Part shown: positions 9,069-17,818 of the stretch, piece after piece
Layout: each line of letters starts with the position of its first letter
Numbering within the stretch: the first letter of the stretch is position 1
Source of the DNA: Parachlamydiaceae bacterium
GTDB lineage: Bacteria > Chlamydiota > Chlamydiia > Chlamydiales > Parachlamydiaceae
DNA: 50,217 bases
NCBI GenBank assembly: GCA_013816265.1
Contig: JACDES010000006.1
Span: forward strand, 1-50,217
Reading direction: 5' to 3'
Program-made: the position numbers and the translations under genes
The notes under the pieces: generated by a model
Told to the model about the DNA's origin: nothing
The model's database searches: none
Seen by the model: only the letters and a program-made list of their open reading frames with translations

Positions 9069-9449
9069 GTAAGCGTCAAATCTAGCTATTGACAAGTGCA
9101 GGATAAGCTTTAGAGTAAAATTGTGGGTGAAGATAGATCTTTGCGACGAAGGTAATAACTGCGAATGCAGTTTAATTTATGTAGCCAGGGGTAATGCAGC
9201 CCTGAAAAGGCAAAGCAACCCCTGGTTTAGTATATTAGAAAAATTGAACTGCGGATGCAGTTCAATAATTGCGTTAGTCTCCATCACGCAATTATTGAAC
9301 TGCATCCGCAGTTCGATATTCTTGTTATACTATCCAGGGGTAGCTTGCCCTTTCAGGGCTGCGCAACCCCTGGCTACCTATATTTAACTGCTCCGCAGTT
9401 AGACAAAGTCAATATTTAATAAATCAATATGTCTAGATATGACGCTTAC
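9069..9449. mobile_element. Family 1 MITE-like element with multi-hairpin core
   Basis: Termini GTAAGCGTC (9069-9077) and GACGCTTAC (9441-9449) bound a 381-bp palindrome. The core contains paired arms ATTGAACTGC(G/A)(G/T)... and CCAGGGGT / ACCCCTGG hairpins. The flanks AAATAAAT (9061-9068) and AAATAAAG (9450-9457) form a near-perfect 8-bp direct repeat, consistent with target-site duplication. It fills the rest of the gap between the DUF368 gene and truA. No transposase is encoded. Confidence 0.72.
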
Positions 9450-9464
9450 AAATAAAGTATTGAA

Positions 9465-10223
9465 TTAAAGTTTATTGGAATAAGAAATTTGATGTAAAAA
9501 AAGGCCATGAGCAGGGGCTGTCACTCCTGCTGTCTTTCTATCTTGTGATTTAAGTATATCAGAGAGAGAATTTCTATCGATTTTACCTTTTCCGATATAA
9601 ATTAAAGTACCAACGATATTTCGAACCATTTTATAGAGGAAATTATTTCCTTGAATGCTTATGCATAACCTCTTTTCATTTAAATCGAATAGTTCAATTT
9701 TATGGAGATTCCGCACAAAATTTTTATGTGTAGTCAATTTTTTTTGATTACAAAATGCTGAAAAATCATAAGAACCAATTAAGGCTGAGATAGATTCCCG
9801 GATTTCATCTAGAATTAAGCTTTTAGGGCAATGCCATGAATATAAGCGATTTTGCGGGAGTTGGGTAGGACCATAACAAATAAAATAACGGTATTCTTTA
9901 GCAATACAATCCATTGTAGGGTGAAATGAATCATGCATCTCCTCCACATCAATAATAATGATATCTTTGGGCAATAGGCGATTTAAACTGCCTTTTAAAC
10001 GATATAAATTTAATAAGGGCAGATTAGCTAAGAAATTGACAACTTGTCCACTAGCATGAACTCCGGCATCAGTTCGACTTGCAGCTTGTAACAGGATGGG
10101 TTGCTGAAGAATTTTTTCCAATACTTTTTGAAGTGTTTCTTCAATACTTGGTCCGTTTATGACTCTTTGCCAACCTAAATATGATGTGCCGTCGTAGGCA
10201 ATAATTAATTTGATGTTGTGCAT
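9465..10223 (-). CDS. truA: tRNA pseudouridine(38-40) synthase TruA
   Basis: This 252-residue protein has the TruA catalytic motif ASRTDAGVHA with nucleophile Asp52, an N-terminal LIIAYDGTSYLGWQR segment and a C-terminal FLYKMVRNIVGTL helix typical of the family. It isomerises uridines 38-40 in the anticodon arm of many tRNAs. It is the downstream gene of a minus-strand group following two MarC genes, 31 bp after the second. Cotranscription is plausible but not demonstrated. Confidence 0.95.
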   Translation of the reverse strand: MHNIKLIIAYDGTSYLGWQRVINGPSIEETLQKVLEKILQQPILLQAASRTDAGVHASGQVVNFLANLPLLNLYRLKGSLNRLLPKDIIIIDVEEMHDSFHPTMDCIAKEYRYFICYGPTQLPQNRLYSWHCPKSLILDEIRESISALIGSYDFSAFCNQKKLTTHKNFVRNLHKIELFDLNEKRLCISIQGNNFLYKMVRNIVGTLIYIGKGKIDRNSLSDILKSQDRKTAGVTAPAHGLFLHQISYSNKL

Positions 10224-10254
10224 ATATGTAAGTTGGCGCGCTATGACTCAATAA

Positions 10255-10854
10255 TTAGGTTGGATTGGGGTGAGTTGCCCATAATAGAAGGATTCCTTCT
10301 AAAAAGCGTTGTATTGCTATTAAAACCAATACCATTCCGATTAACCTTTCAAAAGCCATGAGACCACTTTCACCTAAAAATCGTTTGATTGTGGAGGAAA
10401 AATAAATCACAACTGCAGCAACAAGCCACGCTATTAAAATCGCTATTAGCATCACTGACTGATAAGGTTCAATATGAGCGTAGAGCATGATAGTTGCTAA
10501 TAATGCTGGGCCAGCTATTAGTGGAATAGCTAATGGAAAAATAAACGGTTCCCCTACAGGAAGATTAGCTCGCATACTATCCGGAGCTGTAAATAAAATC
10601 TTGATCGCGATTAAGAATAGAATTACACCGGAGGATAATCGGACTGTCGTTTCAGATAAACCTAAAAAGTCAAAAATAAATTCACCCAAATAATTAAAAA
10701 TAATCATGGCTATCAATGCAAACAGCATTTCACGAATCACAATCCATCGTTGTCTTTTTGGGGGGATTTCTTTAACTAGGGAAAGATAGGAGTTAATATT
10801 GCCTATCGGATCCATGATTAAGATTAGTACTAAAGCAACTGAAAAAAGCGACAT
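10255..10854 (-). CDS. MarC family integral membrane protein (second of a pair)
   Basis: The preferred start is the ATG at 10854, which has AAGGAGT 8 bp upstream. The frame is open 36 bp further. The 199-residue protein has six predicted transmembrane helices and the MarC motifs DPIGN near the N-terminus and PFIFPLAIPLIAGPALLATIM in the middle. MarC proteins are inner-membrane proteins of unsettled function. It is a paralogue of the gene immediately upstream, with the same layout. Confidence 0.85.
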   Translation of the reverse strand: MSLFSVALVLILIMDPIGNINSYLSLVKEIPPKRQRWIVIREMLFALIAMIIFNYLGEFIFDFLGLSETTVRLSSGVILFLIAIKILFTAPDSMRANLPVGEPFIFPLAIPLIAGPALLATIMLYAHIEPYQSVMLIAILIAWLVAAVVIYFSSTIKRFLGESGLMAFERLIGMVLVLIAIQRFLEGILLLWATHPNPT

Positions 10855-10897
10855 TGACAAGACTCCTTCTAAAATATGGTTTTTAACCACATTGATT

Positions 10898-11494
10898 TTA
10901 TACTGATTGTAATGCTGTGATGAATAAAGTGGTTCCTTTTACTAACATTTCCATGGCGATCATTGCTAAAAGCATTCCCATTAATTGCTCTAAAGCTGCA
11001 AGTCCTCTTTTCCCTAAAAAAATTTGTAAGTAAGGCGCCATAACGAGGACGCCTGTCACTCCAACCCATGCTAATAAAATAGCGCTTAATATTTTTAAAT
11101 CGTTACCTTCTTGCTTTGAGTAAAGCATAATCATTGTCATCAAACCAGCACCGGAAAGTAATGGAGTAGCAATAGGCACTATATAGGGATCTTGTTTTGG
11201 TTTAACGGCATCTTCTTCAGTGCGAACGGAAAAAATCATTTTAATTGCCACAATAAACAACAAGATACCCCCACTGAATGTGAGAGCATAATTTTGTATT
11301 CGAAGGCTTCCTAAAAATGTTTCACCTAAAAAGAGAAAGAAAATTGCTAATATCATCGCAAATATCGATTCGCGAAATAGAATTTTTTGCTGCTTTCTAA
11401 GTGGGTAATCTTTGATTAGAGCGATGATTGTGGGACTGTTTCCAATAGGATTTGTCACGATAAAAAATATCATGGCTAGCTGTATAACAGACAC
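10898..11494 (-). CDS. MarC family integral membrane protein (first of a pair)
   Basis: It starts at GTG with AAGGAAAA just upstream. It has 198 residues with six hydrophobic helices. Family motifs are TNPIGNSPTIIALI near residue 14 and DPYIVPIATPLLSGAGLMTMIM in the middle. A charged loop between helices 3 and 4 (RTEEDAVKPKQD) matches the position of the loop in its paralogue. The downstream copy begins 44 bp after the stop. Adjacent MarC paralogues suggest tandem duplication, and possibly a hetero-oligomer, but this is inference. Confidence 0.85.
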   Translation of the reverse strand: MSVIQLAMIFFIVTNPIGNSPTIIALIKDYPLRKQQKILFRESIFAMILAIFFLFLGETFLGSLRIQNYALTFSGGILLFIVAIKMIFSVRTEEDAVKPKQDPYIVPIATPLLSGAGLMTMIMLYSKQEGNDLKILSAILLAWVGVTGVLVMAPYLQIFLGKRGLAALEQLMGMLLAMIAMEMLVKGTTLFITALQSV

Positions 11495-11573
11495 AATTTT
11501 CCTTGGGCTAGAGTTTTTTAGCTTAGTTAAAGCTAAAATAATACTTAGGGGAATAATTTAGGACAAGAAATAA

Positions 11574-11595
11574 TGTGGGAGAATTTACTCCCACA
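11574..11595 (-). terminator. Hairpin after the small membrane protein gene
   Basis: A perfect 8-bp stem TGTGGGAG / CTCCCACA with a 6-nt loop lies 12 bp past the stop of the small gene. On the minus strand it is followed by a modest T-rich run (TTATTTCTT). It could be a terminator or attenuator before the MarC pair. Confidence 0.5.
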
Positions 11596-11606
11596 CATAA
11601 AATTGA

Positions 11607-11756
11607 CTAACGACCAATCAAAATAAAAATACCAGAGATTAGAGCTAATATACCTAATACTATTGCAGGAATTCCCAATGGAATGAGTAGGCCTAATCCA
11701 ACTAATATTAAATAGATAGCTAAAAGTAAAAATCCAATGTTATGTGTTATACCCAT
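11607..11756 (-). CDS. Small two-helix membrane protein
   Basis: The ATG at 11756 is preferred, with AGGGGTT about 4 bp upstream, giving 49 residues. The frame is open to 11804 without a better signal. Almost the whole chain is hydrophobic: two transmembrane segments separated by a Pro/Gly turn (LLIPLGIPAI), ending in a single Arg. It resembles the very short DUF3096-like membrane proteins in size and pattern, but the match is not certain. No function can be assigned. Confidence 0.6.
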   Translation of the reverse strand: MGITHNIGFLLLAIYLILVGLGLLIPLGIPAIVLGILALISGIFILIGR

Positions 11757-11930
11757 ATTAACCCCTATAGTGGTTTGTTTTATAATCCATACATTGAGTA
11801 ACACAATATAAAAATTATTTGAAAGTCTTTTTTTTGGACTTCTTTCTAAACCCCATACGAATTAACCAAAAAAAGAAGGCTCTAAGGTGTAAAGTATGGG
11901 GTCGATCGGTGTGAGAAGCTTCAATCTTTC

Positions 11931-12071
11931 TACCTTCGTGTCTTTGTGTCTTTGTGTCTTTGTGTTGAATTCTAAAAATTCATTAATTCATCCCCACAAT
12001 TGAAGCAAGCACGAATCAATACCTCCATTGCTTGCGAAAATTAAACACAAAGACACGAAGACACGAAGATT
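11931..12071. repeat. Inverted pair of octamer (CACAAAGA) repeats
   Basis: A run of TTCGTGTC / TTTGTGTC octamers ending in TTGAATT (11934-11969) faces an inverted run of ACACAAAGACACGAAGACACG at 12044-12068, about 75 bp apart. Together they can fold into a long hairpin just downstream of dapL. The same unit recurs at 14228-14580, 17564-17586, 21177-21340 and 33392-33596. The rest of the 11757-12093 gap holds nothing recognisable. Confidence 0.7.
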
Positions 12072-12093
12072 CAAGGAGTTTATATCAGTCAAC

Positions 12094-13305
12094 TTACAGA
12101 AAGCTATTTAATCGCTTAATTGCTTCTAAAATATTAGATCGATGACCAAATGCACTAAATCTTAGAAATCCTTCTCCTGCCGGACCAAATCCTGAGCCAG
12201 GTGTCGAAATTATTTGTCCTTTTTCTAAAATATGCTCAAAGGATTTCCAGGAACTTCCATGAGGGAATTTAACCCATAAATAGGGGGCGTTAACGCCACC
12301 ATAAGTTGGATACTTTAAATTATCGAATGTATCTCTTAATAAGACAGTATTTTCCATATAATGTTCAATGAGCTTATTCATTTCCTTTATGCCCTCAGGC
12401 TTTAATGCAGCGAGTCCTCCCGCTTGAGAAATATAAGATGCGCCATTAAAAAAAGTAGAGTTGATACGATTCCAATCATGATGGACGGGATGTCCATCAT
12501 CAAATGATAAGGCTTTTGGTACTATCGTCCAGGCAAGACGCACACCAGTAAATCCTGCCATTTTTGAAAATGACCCAATTTCAATAGCAACTTCATTAGC
12601 GCCTTCAATTTCGTATATTGAACGTGGCAACATGGGATCTTTTATATATATCGAATAGGCTGCATCGTAGATAATTATTGATCGATTTTTTTTAGCCCAT
12701 TCAACTAATTTTTTAAGTTGCTCTCTGGTAGCAACAGCACCTGTAGGATTATTGGGTGAGCAAAAATATATTAAATCAACAGGGGAAACTTTTGATAAAT
12801 CAGGGAAAAATCCATTTTCTGGATTGCAAGGCATATAAAAGATGCCATTATATTGAGCCGATTCTTGATGATATTCTTTTGTTTGACCCAGAATTACACT
12901 TGTATCAACATAAACTGGATAGGAGGGGTCTTGTACAGCGATTGTGGCTTGGTTTCCGAACATAACCTGAAATCGTCCAATATCACATTTGGATCCATCA
13001 GAGACGAATATTTCATCCGGATCGATGGTGTTATTATAGAGGGTCTCAGAAATGGCTTGTCGTAAATTTAGATGACCTTGTTCAGGTCCATAGCCATGAT
13101 AGCCATTTGTTGTTCCTAGTTGTTCAGATGCTTCTTTTAAGCCCTTGGTGATAAATTCGGGTATTGGTTCAGTCGTATCACCAATGCCTAAGCTTATGAG
13201 CTGAGCCGTCGGGTGGGTGTGAAGAAAGGCTTTTTTTCGTTTATTTATCTCAGGAAACAAGTAGCCTGCATTTAATTTTGCAAGATTTGGATTTCGTTTA
13301 ACCAT
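12094..13305 (-). CDS. dapL: LL-diaminopimelate aminotransferase
   Basis: This 403-residue class I/II aminotransferase has GIGDTTEPIP near residue 40, SDGSKCDIGR near 102-111, the CSPNNPTGA substrate segment (about 182-190) and the PLP lysine in SFSKMAGFTGVR (Lys248). These are hallmarks of DapL, which converts tetrahydrodipicolinate directly to LL-diaminopimelate. Chlamydiae and plants share this route, which supplies meso-DAP for chlamydial peptidoglycan. It overlaps the end of dapA by 8 bp, so translation is coupled. dapB lies upstream on the same strand. Confidence 0.95.
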   Translation of the reverse strand: MVKRNPNLAKLNAGYLFPEINKRKKAFLHTHPTAQLISLGIGDTTEPIPEFITKGLKEASEQLGTTNGYHGYGPEQGHLNLRQAISETLYNNTIDPDEIFVSDGSKCDIGRFQVMFGNQATIAVQDPSYPVYVDTSVILGQTKEYHQESAQYNGIFYMPCNPENGFFPDLSKVSPVDLIYFCSPNNPTGAVATREQLKKLVEWAKKNRSIIIYDAAYSIYIKDPMLPRSIYEIEGANEVAIEIGSFSKMAGFTGVRLAWTIVPKALSFDDGHPVHHDWNRINSTFFNGASYISQAGGLAALKPEGIKEMNKLIEHYMENTVLLRDTFDNLKYPTYGGVNAPYLWVKFPHGSSWKSFEHILEKGQIISTPGSGFGPAGEGFLRFSAFGHRSNILEAIKRLNSFL

Positions 13306-14194
13306 GATTTAACCATTCTCTAGGCAGTGTTTCAATAATGTGTTGGAGTTTTTCTTTATTTTCAGGCACTAGATCACATAGCGGTAATCGACAGAATCCT
13401 GAGGGCATACCGCACATTTGCATAGCCGTTTTTATTGGGATTGGGTTGGTTTCAATAAATGCTGCTTTATACATTGGTGTCAGTTTTTGATGGATCAAAC
13501 GTGCTTTTTCAAAATCTGAATTTTGGCAAGCCTCTACGAGTTCTTTTAGCGCTTTTGGAATTAAATTGCTAACGACAGAAATAATTCCATGTCCTCCAAG
13601 GGCAAATATAGGGAGGGTTAAGGCGTCATCTCCTGAAAGGATGCTGAATGGTTTATTAACGAATTTTTGAATGATTTCATCAATTTGGTCTAACATCCCA
13701 GAAGCTTCTTTAACACCGATCACCATAGGTAAATTGGAAATTCTTATTAAAGTTTCAGTTTTAAGATTTAGACCTGTTCTTCCATGGACGTTATAGACGC
13801 AAATAGGTAAGGCGACAGCTTCGCAGAGAGCTTGAAAGTGTTTAAAAATACCTTCTTGTGTGGGTTTATTGTAATAGGGTACGACCACTAAAGCAGCATC
13901 TGCACCTATATTTTTTGCAATAATAGTATCTTCAATAGTTTGTTGAGTCGAATAGCTTCCTGTTCCCACTATCAATTTTGCTTTACCTTTGATTTCTTCG
14001 AATCCAATCTGCATGATTCGTTCTTTTTCCTGATGAGTAAGAGTCGGTGTTTCTCCAGTTGTCCCTAAAAGAACAATTCCATCTACTTTATTCTTTATTT
14101 GGAATTGGATATTTTGCCGTAGTCCTGATTCATCTAATTTTCCTTTGGAGTCAAAAGGTGTAACGAGAGCTGTGATAAGTCCTTTTAGTAACAT
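13298..14194 (-). CDS. dapA: 4-hydroxy-tetrahydrodipicolinate synthase
   Basis: This 298-residue (beta/alpha)8 enzyme has GTTGETPTL (44-52), the catalytic Tyr in VYNVHGRTG (about Tyr134) and the Schiff-base Lys in VIGVKEASG (Lys162). It condenses pyruvate with aspartate semialdehyde in the cytosol, the first committed step to diaminopimelate. It starts with ATG after AGAAAGGAA. Its stop lies inside the start of dapL. The aspartate kinase and semialdehyde dehydrogenase genes are not in this window. Confidence 0.95.
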   Translation of the reverse strand: MLLKGLITALVTPFDSKGKLDESGLRQNIQFQIKNKVDGIVLLGTTGETPTLTHQEKERIMQIGFEEIKGKAKLIVGTGSYSTQQTIEDTIIAKNIGADAALVVVPYYNKPTQEGIFKHFQALCEAVALPICVYNVHGRTGLNLKTETLIRISNLPMVIGVKEASGMLDQIDEIIQKFVNKPFSILSGDDALTLPIFALGGHGIISVVSNLIPKALKELVEACQNSDFEKARLIHQKLTPMYKAAFIETNPIPIKTAMQMCGMPSGFCRLPLCDLVPENKEKLQHIIETLPREWLNHG

Positions 14195-14579
14195 TTTAGT
14201 TCCTTTCTGATAAATATTATGTTAGAAAAATTCAACACTAAGACACAAAGGCTCGAAGAGATGACCCTCTTAATTGCTTTGTGTTTAATTCTCATCGAAC
14301 TAATAGAACCGAGTTTAGAAAATTCAACTTTTAAGACCCTAAAAAGGGTCCTCTCTTCGTGTCTTTGTGTCTTTGTGTTTAATTCTCACCCAACTTATAC
14401 ATAATGAGTTTAGAAAATTCAACACAAAGACACAAAGACACGAAGAGAGGACCCTCCTTAGAGTCTTAAGAGTTGTGACTTAAAAAACACCTTTTGATAT
14501 TTACCGATAGGGGGTGCCGAGGGCAACTGTCTCGCTTTGTGTTGAATTTTTCTAAAACTGTGTCTTCGCGTCTCTGTGT
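14195..14579. repeat. Two octamer-repeat hairpins between dapA and dapB
   Basis: Inverted runs of the CACAAAGA-type octamer occur as two successive pairs: 14228-14254 with 14352-14386, and 14412-14446 with 14536-14580. Their inner segments also contain GACCCTCTT / AAGAGGACCC-like arms, so each pair is an imperfect palindrome of about 160 bp. Any dapB-dapA readthrough transcript would carry both. No coding sequence is credible here. Confidence 0.68.
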
Positions 14580-15266
14580 TTATACTACTCCATTAATCCA
14601 ATCATCCATTGTATAAAATCCCTTCTTTCCTACAATCCATTTTGCTGCATTTAATGCACCATGGGCAAAACCCTCTCGATTCCGGGCTTGATGTGTGAGT
14701 GTTATCGTATCAACAGGTCCATCAAAATAGATATGGTGAGTTCCGGGAATATTACCACAGCGGACGCTTGAAAACTCAACTTCACGATTCATTTGATCTG
14801 ATAGAGTTTTGGAAAGTGCCTTGGCAGTACCTGAGGGCTTGTCCAATTTTTTATTGTGGTGCTCTTCTATTCCTGCAACATCGTATTCAGCAAATGAATT
14901 CATGACCGATGCAGCATTTGAAACAATTTGCATGAACAGATGGACACCCACAGAAAAATTAGGGGAATAAAGGCAGCCGATAGTAGTATTACCCACTATT
15001 TTTTTTGCTTCTACTATTTGATCATCCCAACCTGTCGTACCTATGATGATAGGTTTATTAAATTCAGCACAAGTCCGTAATGTATCCAAAACAGAATTTG
15101 GATTGCTAAAATCGATACATACGTCCGCTTCTTTAAGCTGATTTTTATGATTTTTTGAATAAGGAAGGCTGGTAGAAAATTTACAAACAACTTGAAAATT
15201 TTGAGACAAAGCGAGTTGCTCAATAAGTTTTCCCATTTTTCCGTATCCAAATAGCGCTATTTTCAT
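14580..15266 (-). CDS. dapB: 4-hydroxy-tetrahydrodipicolinate reductase
   Basis: This 228-residue enzyme starts with the Rossmann motif LFGYGKMG (residues 4-11). It has GTTGWD in the nucleotide-binding half and the catalytic/substrate segment EEHHNKKLDKPSGTA (about 135-149), equivalent to the family HH-x3-K-x-D-x-PSGT motif. It reduces the dapA product using NAD(P)H. It is shorter than E. coli DapB (273), mostly through a compact N-terminal half. It is upstream of dapA-dapL on the same strand but 385 bp away, with repeats between, so it may be transcribed separately. Confidence 0.93.
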   Translation of the reverse strand: MKIALFGYGKMGKLIEQLALSQNFQVVCKFSTSLPYSKNHKNQLKEADVCIDFSNPNSVLDTLRTCAEFNKPIIIGTTGWDDQIVEAKKIVGNTTIGCLYSPNFSVGVHLFMQIVSNAASVMNSFAEYDVAGIEEHHNKKLDKPSGTAKALSKTLSDQMNREVEFSSVRCGNIPGTHHIYFDGPVDTITLTHQARNREGFAHGALNAAKWIVGKKGFYTMDDWINGVV

Positions 15267-15478
15267 ATGAGATTCTTAACTCAGGTTATTAAGTTTGTGA
15301 GGGGAAACTATAAGTTAATACTACATTTGCGTAAATGAGGATTATTCGTTGTTTACTTTGCAATCTTTATGAGATCTTAACCGTTTTATTATACTATATT
15401 AATAAATTTCATGTATTTATTTAGCTAAATTACTGTTTATAATTCTAGAAATATAAATTTAAGGTGTATATCAATACT

Positions 15479-17515
15479 ATGAATATTTTAACACAACCAT
15501 TCAGATATTTTTTTTCTGCTTTTTTTCGAGGGAATGAAAATAAAATAAGCATCAGCAACCCTATATTGAGAAGCATCAATATTAGCGTCCCAAAAGATAA
15601 TGAAATAAAAAAAATTGTTGCTACTTCAATCAAACCAAAAGAAGGTTTGTTATCTTATTTTTTCTCCAGATTTCGACAATATACTGTAGTTAAAATTGCC
15701 GGAATTAAATCTGATTTGTATGTCAAAATTGCCGATATTGCGACTGTGCTCAACAAAACCCCAAAAGAAGTTCTGTCGATTACTCCGAATATATTAGGTA
15801 ACTTGATAGAAGAAAAAAATGTTGATCAGCACCACCTCAAAACAGAATCTCTAATAAAGGCACTTGTAAAATTTCGTTTTCTAGATAAACCAAATGCAGA
15901 ATTAGCGTTGAAAGACAAATCGAATGCTTTATTTGTAAAGATGATGCCAATAGCAAAGATTCTTTCCTTACAAAACCTTGAAAAATGTGCGTTGCTTCTT
16001 ACAGGGAAGCCAACCCTTAAGATATTCATGAATACACTTATTGAGATTGGTGATCAGCTTAATAAAAACAAAAATAAGCAATCCTATCACGTTTTTAATG
16101 ACAATAGTACTGAAGATACATTTGCATTTGCGATAAATGATGGTCAGGTATACATAAAAGATGGTGTGAAAAAATTTGGTTGCGGCACATTCAAAGTAGT
16201 CGAGAGCGCGACAAGACTTAATGACTTGGATACATTTGCTTGGGCTACGATAGAAGAGGATGATATCGATCCCAAAGAGCTCGGCAAGGAAAGAAAGAAA
16301 GGCAATATTGCTGATGCAAGAAAAGAGCAAAAAGCTTTACTTGATTTAAGAAAATCAAAGACAAATGGTGTTGTGCCTCCTTGTGAGTTCACAGCATTAC
16401 TTACTTCACCAGAATCTAATCAAGAAACATACATAATGATTCAAAAAGCATTTAGGGGATGTAATCTTGTTGGAAGAGATACGAAAGAGATCCAAAATGC
16501 TGCTAAAGACTTAGCGAATGCATTAATAGATATTCATGATGTTGATAATGTATTTTGTGATTTAAAACCCGATAATATTTTATTTGATGGTACCAAATGG
16601 CTTATTAATGATTTCGGCACTATTACAAAATCTGGTAAACAGCCAATTGGTGGTACACCCAATTTTCTACCTCCCGAATCATTAGAAACTAATGGAAATA
16701 AACCAAGTTGGAGGCTTAATTATGTTTCACAACCAAGTCTAGATTTCTTTTCACTTGGAATCACCTTATTCATTATGATGACAGGGAGATGGAATCCAAT
16801 AGAAAAAAAAGGGTATAGTCAAGTTCTCAAGCAAGAAGAAATGGATCAAATTATTGATGAAGAAATTAATAAAATTCTCCATGGAGTGAAACCTGAAACC
16901 AAAAATCATAAAATCGCATGTCTGGAAAAAGAAATACAAAGATATAAAGACCATAATGACAGGATTAATAAAGCTGCATCTTATTTAAACGAAAAAAGAT
17001 TGGTGGCACCTATGTTATTAGAGATCGACCAAATCCAGAGTAGTTCTTTACAAGAAGATGAAAAGAAGTCGAAAACTGATGAATTGAAAGCTAAAATAGG
17101 CAAGTTTGAAAATTATAAAAATTTTAAAGAATTAGGTAAAACAACTCAAGATTTACAGTCTAAACTTTTAATGTTAAGTAAAAAGACAGATCTCACAGAA
17201 GCTGAGAAGGCTTCAAAAATAGATTTAGATAAACAACTGAAGATGTATGATTTAGAAAGAAAAAAAATGCTCCGTGAAATTAAGTTGGCTATTGCTGGAG
17301 ATAGTTTTATAAAATTGAAATATAATAATAAAAAGATAAAAAAATGCAAAAAAGAAATCAAACTTTTAAACACAGAAAATATTATTTCACCTGAAGAAAA
17401 ACAAAAGAGAATAACGTTTATTAAGGAGGTTTGTAGACCTCTAATGCTAGTCGATTCGTCAAAGAGAATGTCTTGTAGGCAGGCTTTAGAAAAAATGAAG
17501 AATCTTGCGGTCTAG
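15479..17515 (+). CDS. WNK-like ('no lysine') serine/threonine protein kinase homologue, kinase 1
   Basis: The ATG at 15479 is preferred over the GTG at 15464, though AAGGTG is rather far upstream (678 residues). An N-terminal region of about 230 residues precedes the kinase fold. The glycine loop is FGCGTFKVVESA, with lysine (about Lys239, bases 16193-16195) at the third-glycine position. The beta3 strand reads TFAWATIEE and has no VAIK lysine. This closely matches the eukaryotic WNK layout. The catalytic loop is VFCDLKPDN (HRD changed to FCD), DFG is intact in INDFGT, and the APE box is PPE. The C-lobe holds a charged helical insert (about 450-640) before the last helix motif PLMLVDSSKRMSCRQAL. 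It stands alone between dapB and phospholipase D, away from the other four family members. A secreted host-directed role is inferred. Confidence 0.82.
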   Translation: MNILTQPFRYFFSAFFRGNENKISISNPILRSINISVPKDNEIKKIVATSIKPKEGLLSYFFSRFRQYTVVKIAGIKSDLYVKIADIATVLNKTPKEVLSITPNILGNLIEEKNVDQHHLKTESLIKALVKFRFLDKPNAELALKDKSNALFVKMMPIAKILSLQNLEKCALLLTGKPTLKIFMNTLIEIGDQLNKNKNKQSYHVFNDNSTEDTFAFAINDGQVYIKDGVKKFGCGTFKVVESATRLNDLDTFAWATIEEDDIDPKELGKERKKGNIADARKEQKALLDLRKSKTNGVVPPCEFTALLTSPESNQETYIMIQKAFRGCNLVGRDTKEIQNAAKDLANALIDIHDVDNVFCDLKPDNILFDGTKWLINDFGTITKSGKQPIGGTPNFLPPESLETNGNKPSWRLNYVSQPSLDFFSLGITLFIMMTGRWNPIEKKGYSQVLKQEEMDQIIDEEINKILHGVKPETKNHKIACLEKEIQRYKDHNDRINKAASYLNEKRLVAPMLLEIDQIQSSSLQEDEKKSKTDELKAKIGKFENYKNFKELGKTTQDLQSKLLMLSKKTDLTEAEKASKIDLDKQLKMYDLERKKMLREIKLAIAGDSFIKLKYNNKKIKKCKKEIKLLNTENIISPEEKQKRITFIKEVCRPLMLVDSSKRMSCRQALEKMKNLAV

Positions 17516-17595
17516 GGGCCATTCCTCAAGTGTCCTTGCCCGAAAGGGCAAGGACAAAAAAAATCAACACAAAGACACAAAGAGAGGCGCGATCG
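17516..17595. repeat. Hairpin and octamer repeat after kinase 1
   Basis: TGTCCTTGCCC / GGGCAAGGACA forms an 11-bp inverted repeat at 17529-17555, followed by A residues, and could terminate the kinase transcript. A CACAAAGACACAAAGAGAGG octamer repeat fragment follows at 17567-17586. Confidence 0.6.
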
Positions 17596-17790
17596 GCAAG
17601 CGTCAATTCTAGACATGTAGATAGTGGCGCTTCATAACAAAGCGAAAGAGGACTTTCGCACTCCAAACGCTACGCGATTCATTAAGAAAAGCTATTTTCA
17701 AGGCTACGCGAAGCGTTTGGAGTGCGAAAGTCCTCTTTCGCTTTGTTATGAAGCGCCAAATTTGTCAACATGTCAATATTTGACGCTTAC
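17596..17790. mobile_element. Family 1 MITE-like palindrome
   Basis: Termini GCAAGCGTC (17596-17604) and GACGCTTAC (17782-17790) bound 195 bp. Inside them are inverted arms GGCGCTTCATAACAAAGCGA and its complement, with the GAAAGAGGACTTTCGC hairpin in each arm and a TTCAAGG-type loop. The internal open frame at 17624-17827 is a by-product of the palindrome. It is nearly identical to the copy at 39775-39972. Confidence 0.78.
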
Positions 17791-17818
17791 CTTTGGAGTG
17801 CATGTACGTAAAACGACA

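Noticed and set aside
9121..9387. 88-codon open frame in the gap before truA
   Set aside because: It is read entirely through the hairpin arms of a MITE-like element and has no coding character of its own.
15479..17515. Treating the kinases as simple pseudokinases because VAIK lysine is absent
   Set aside because: The loop lysine, catalytic Asp and metal-binding Asp are all retained, which fits WNK-type catalysis better than loss of function; inactivity still cannot be excluded.
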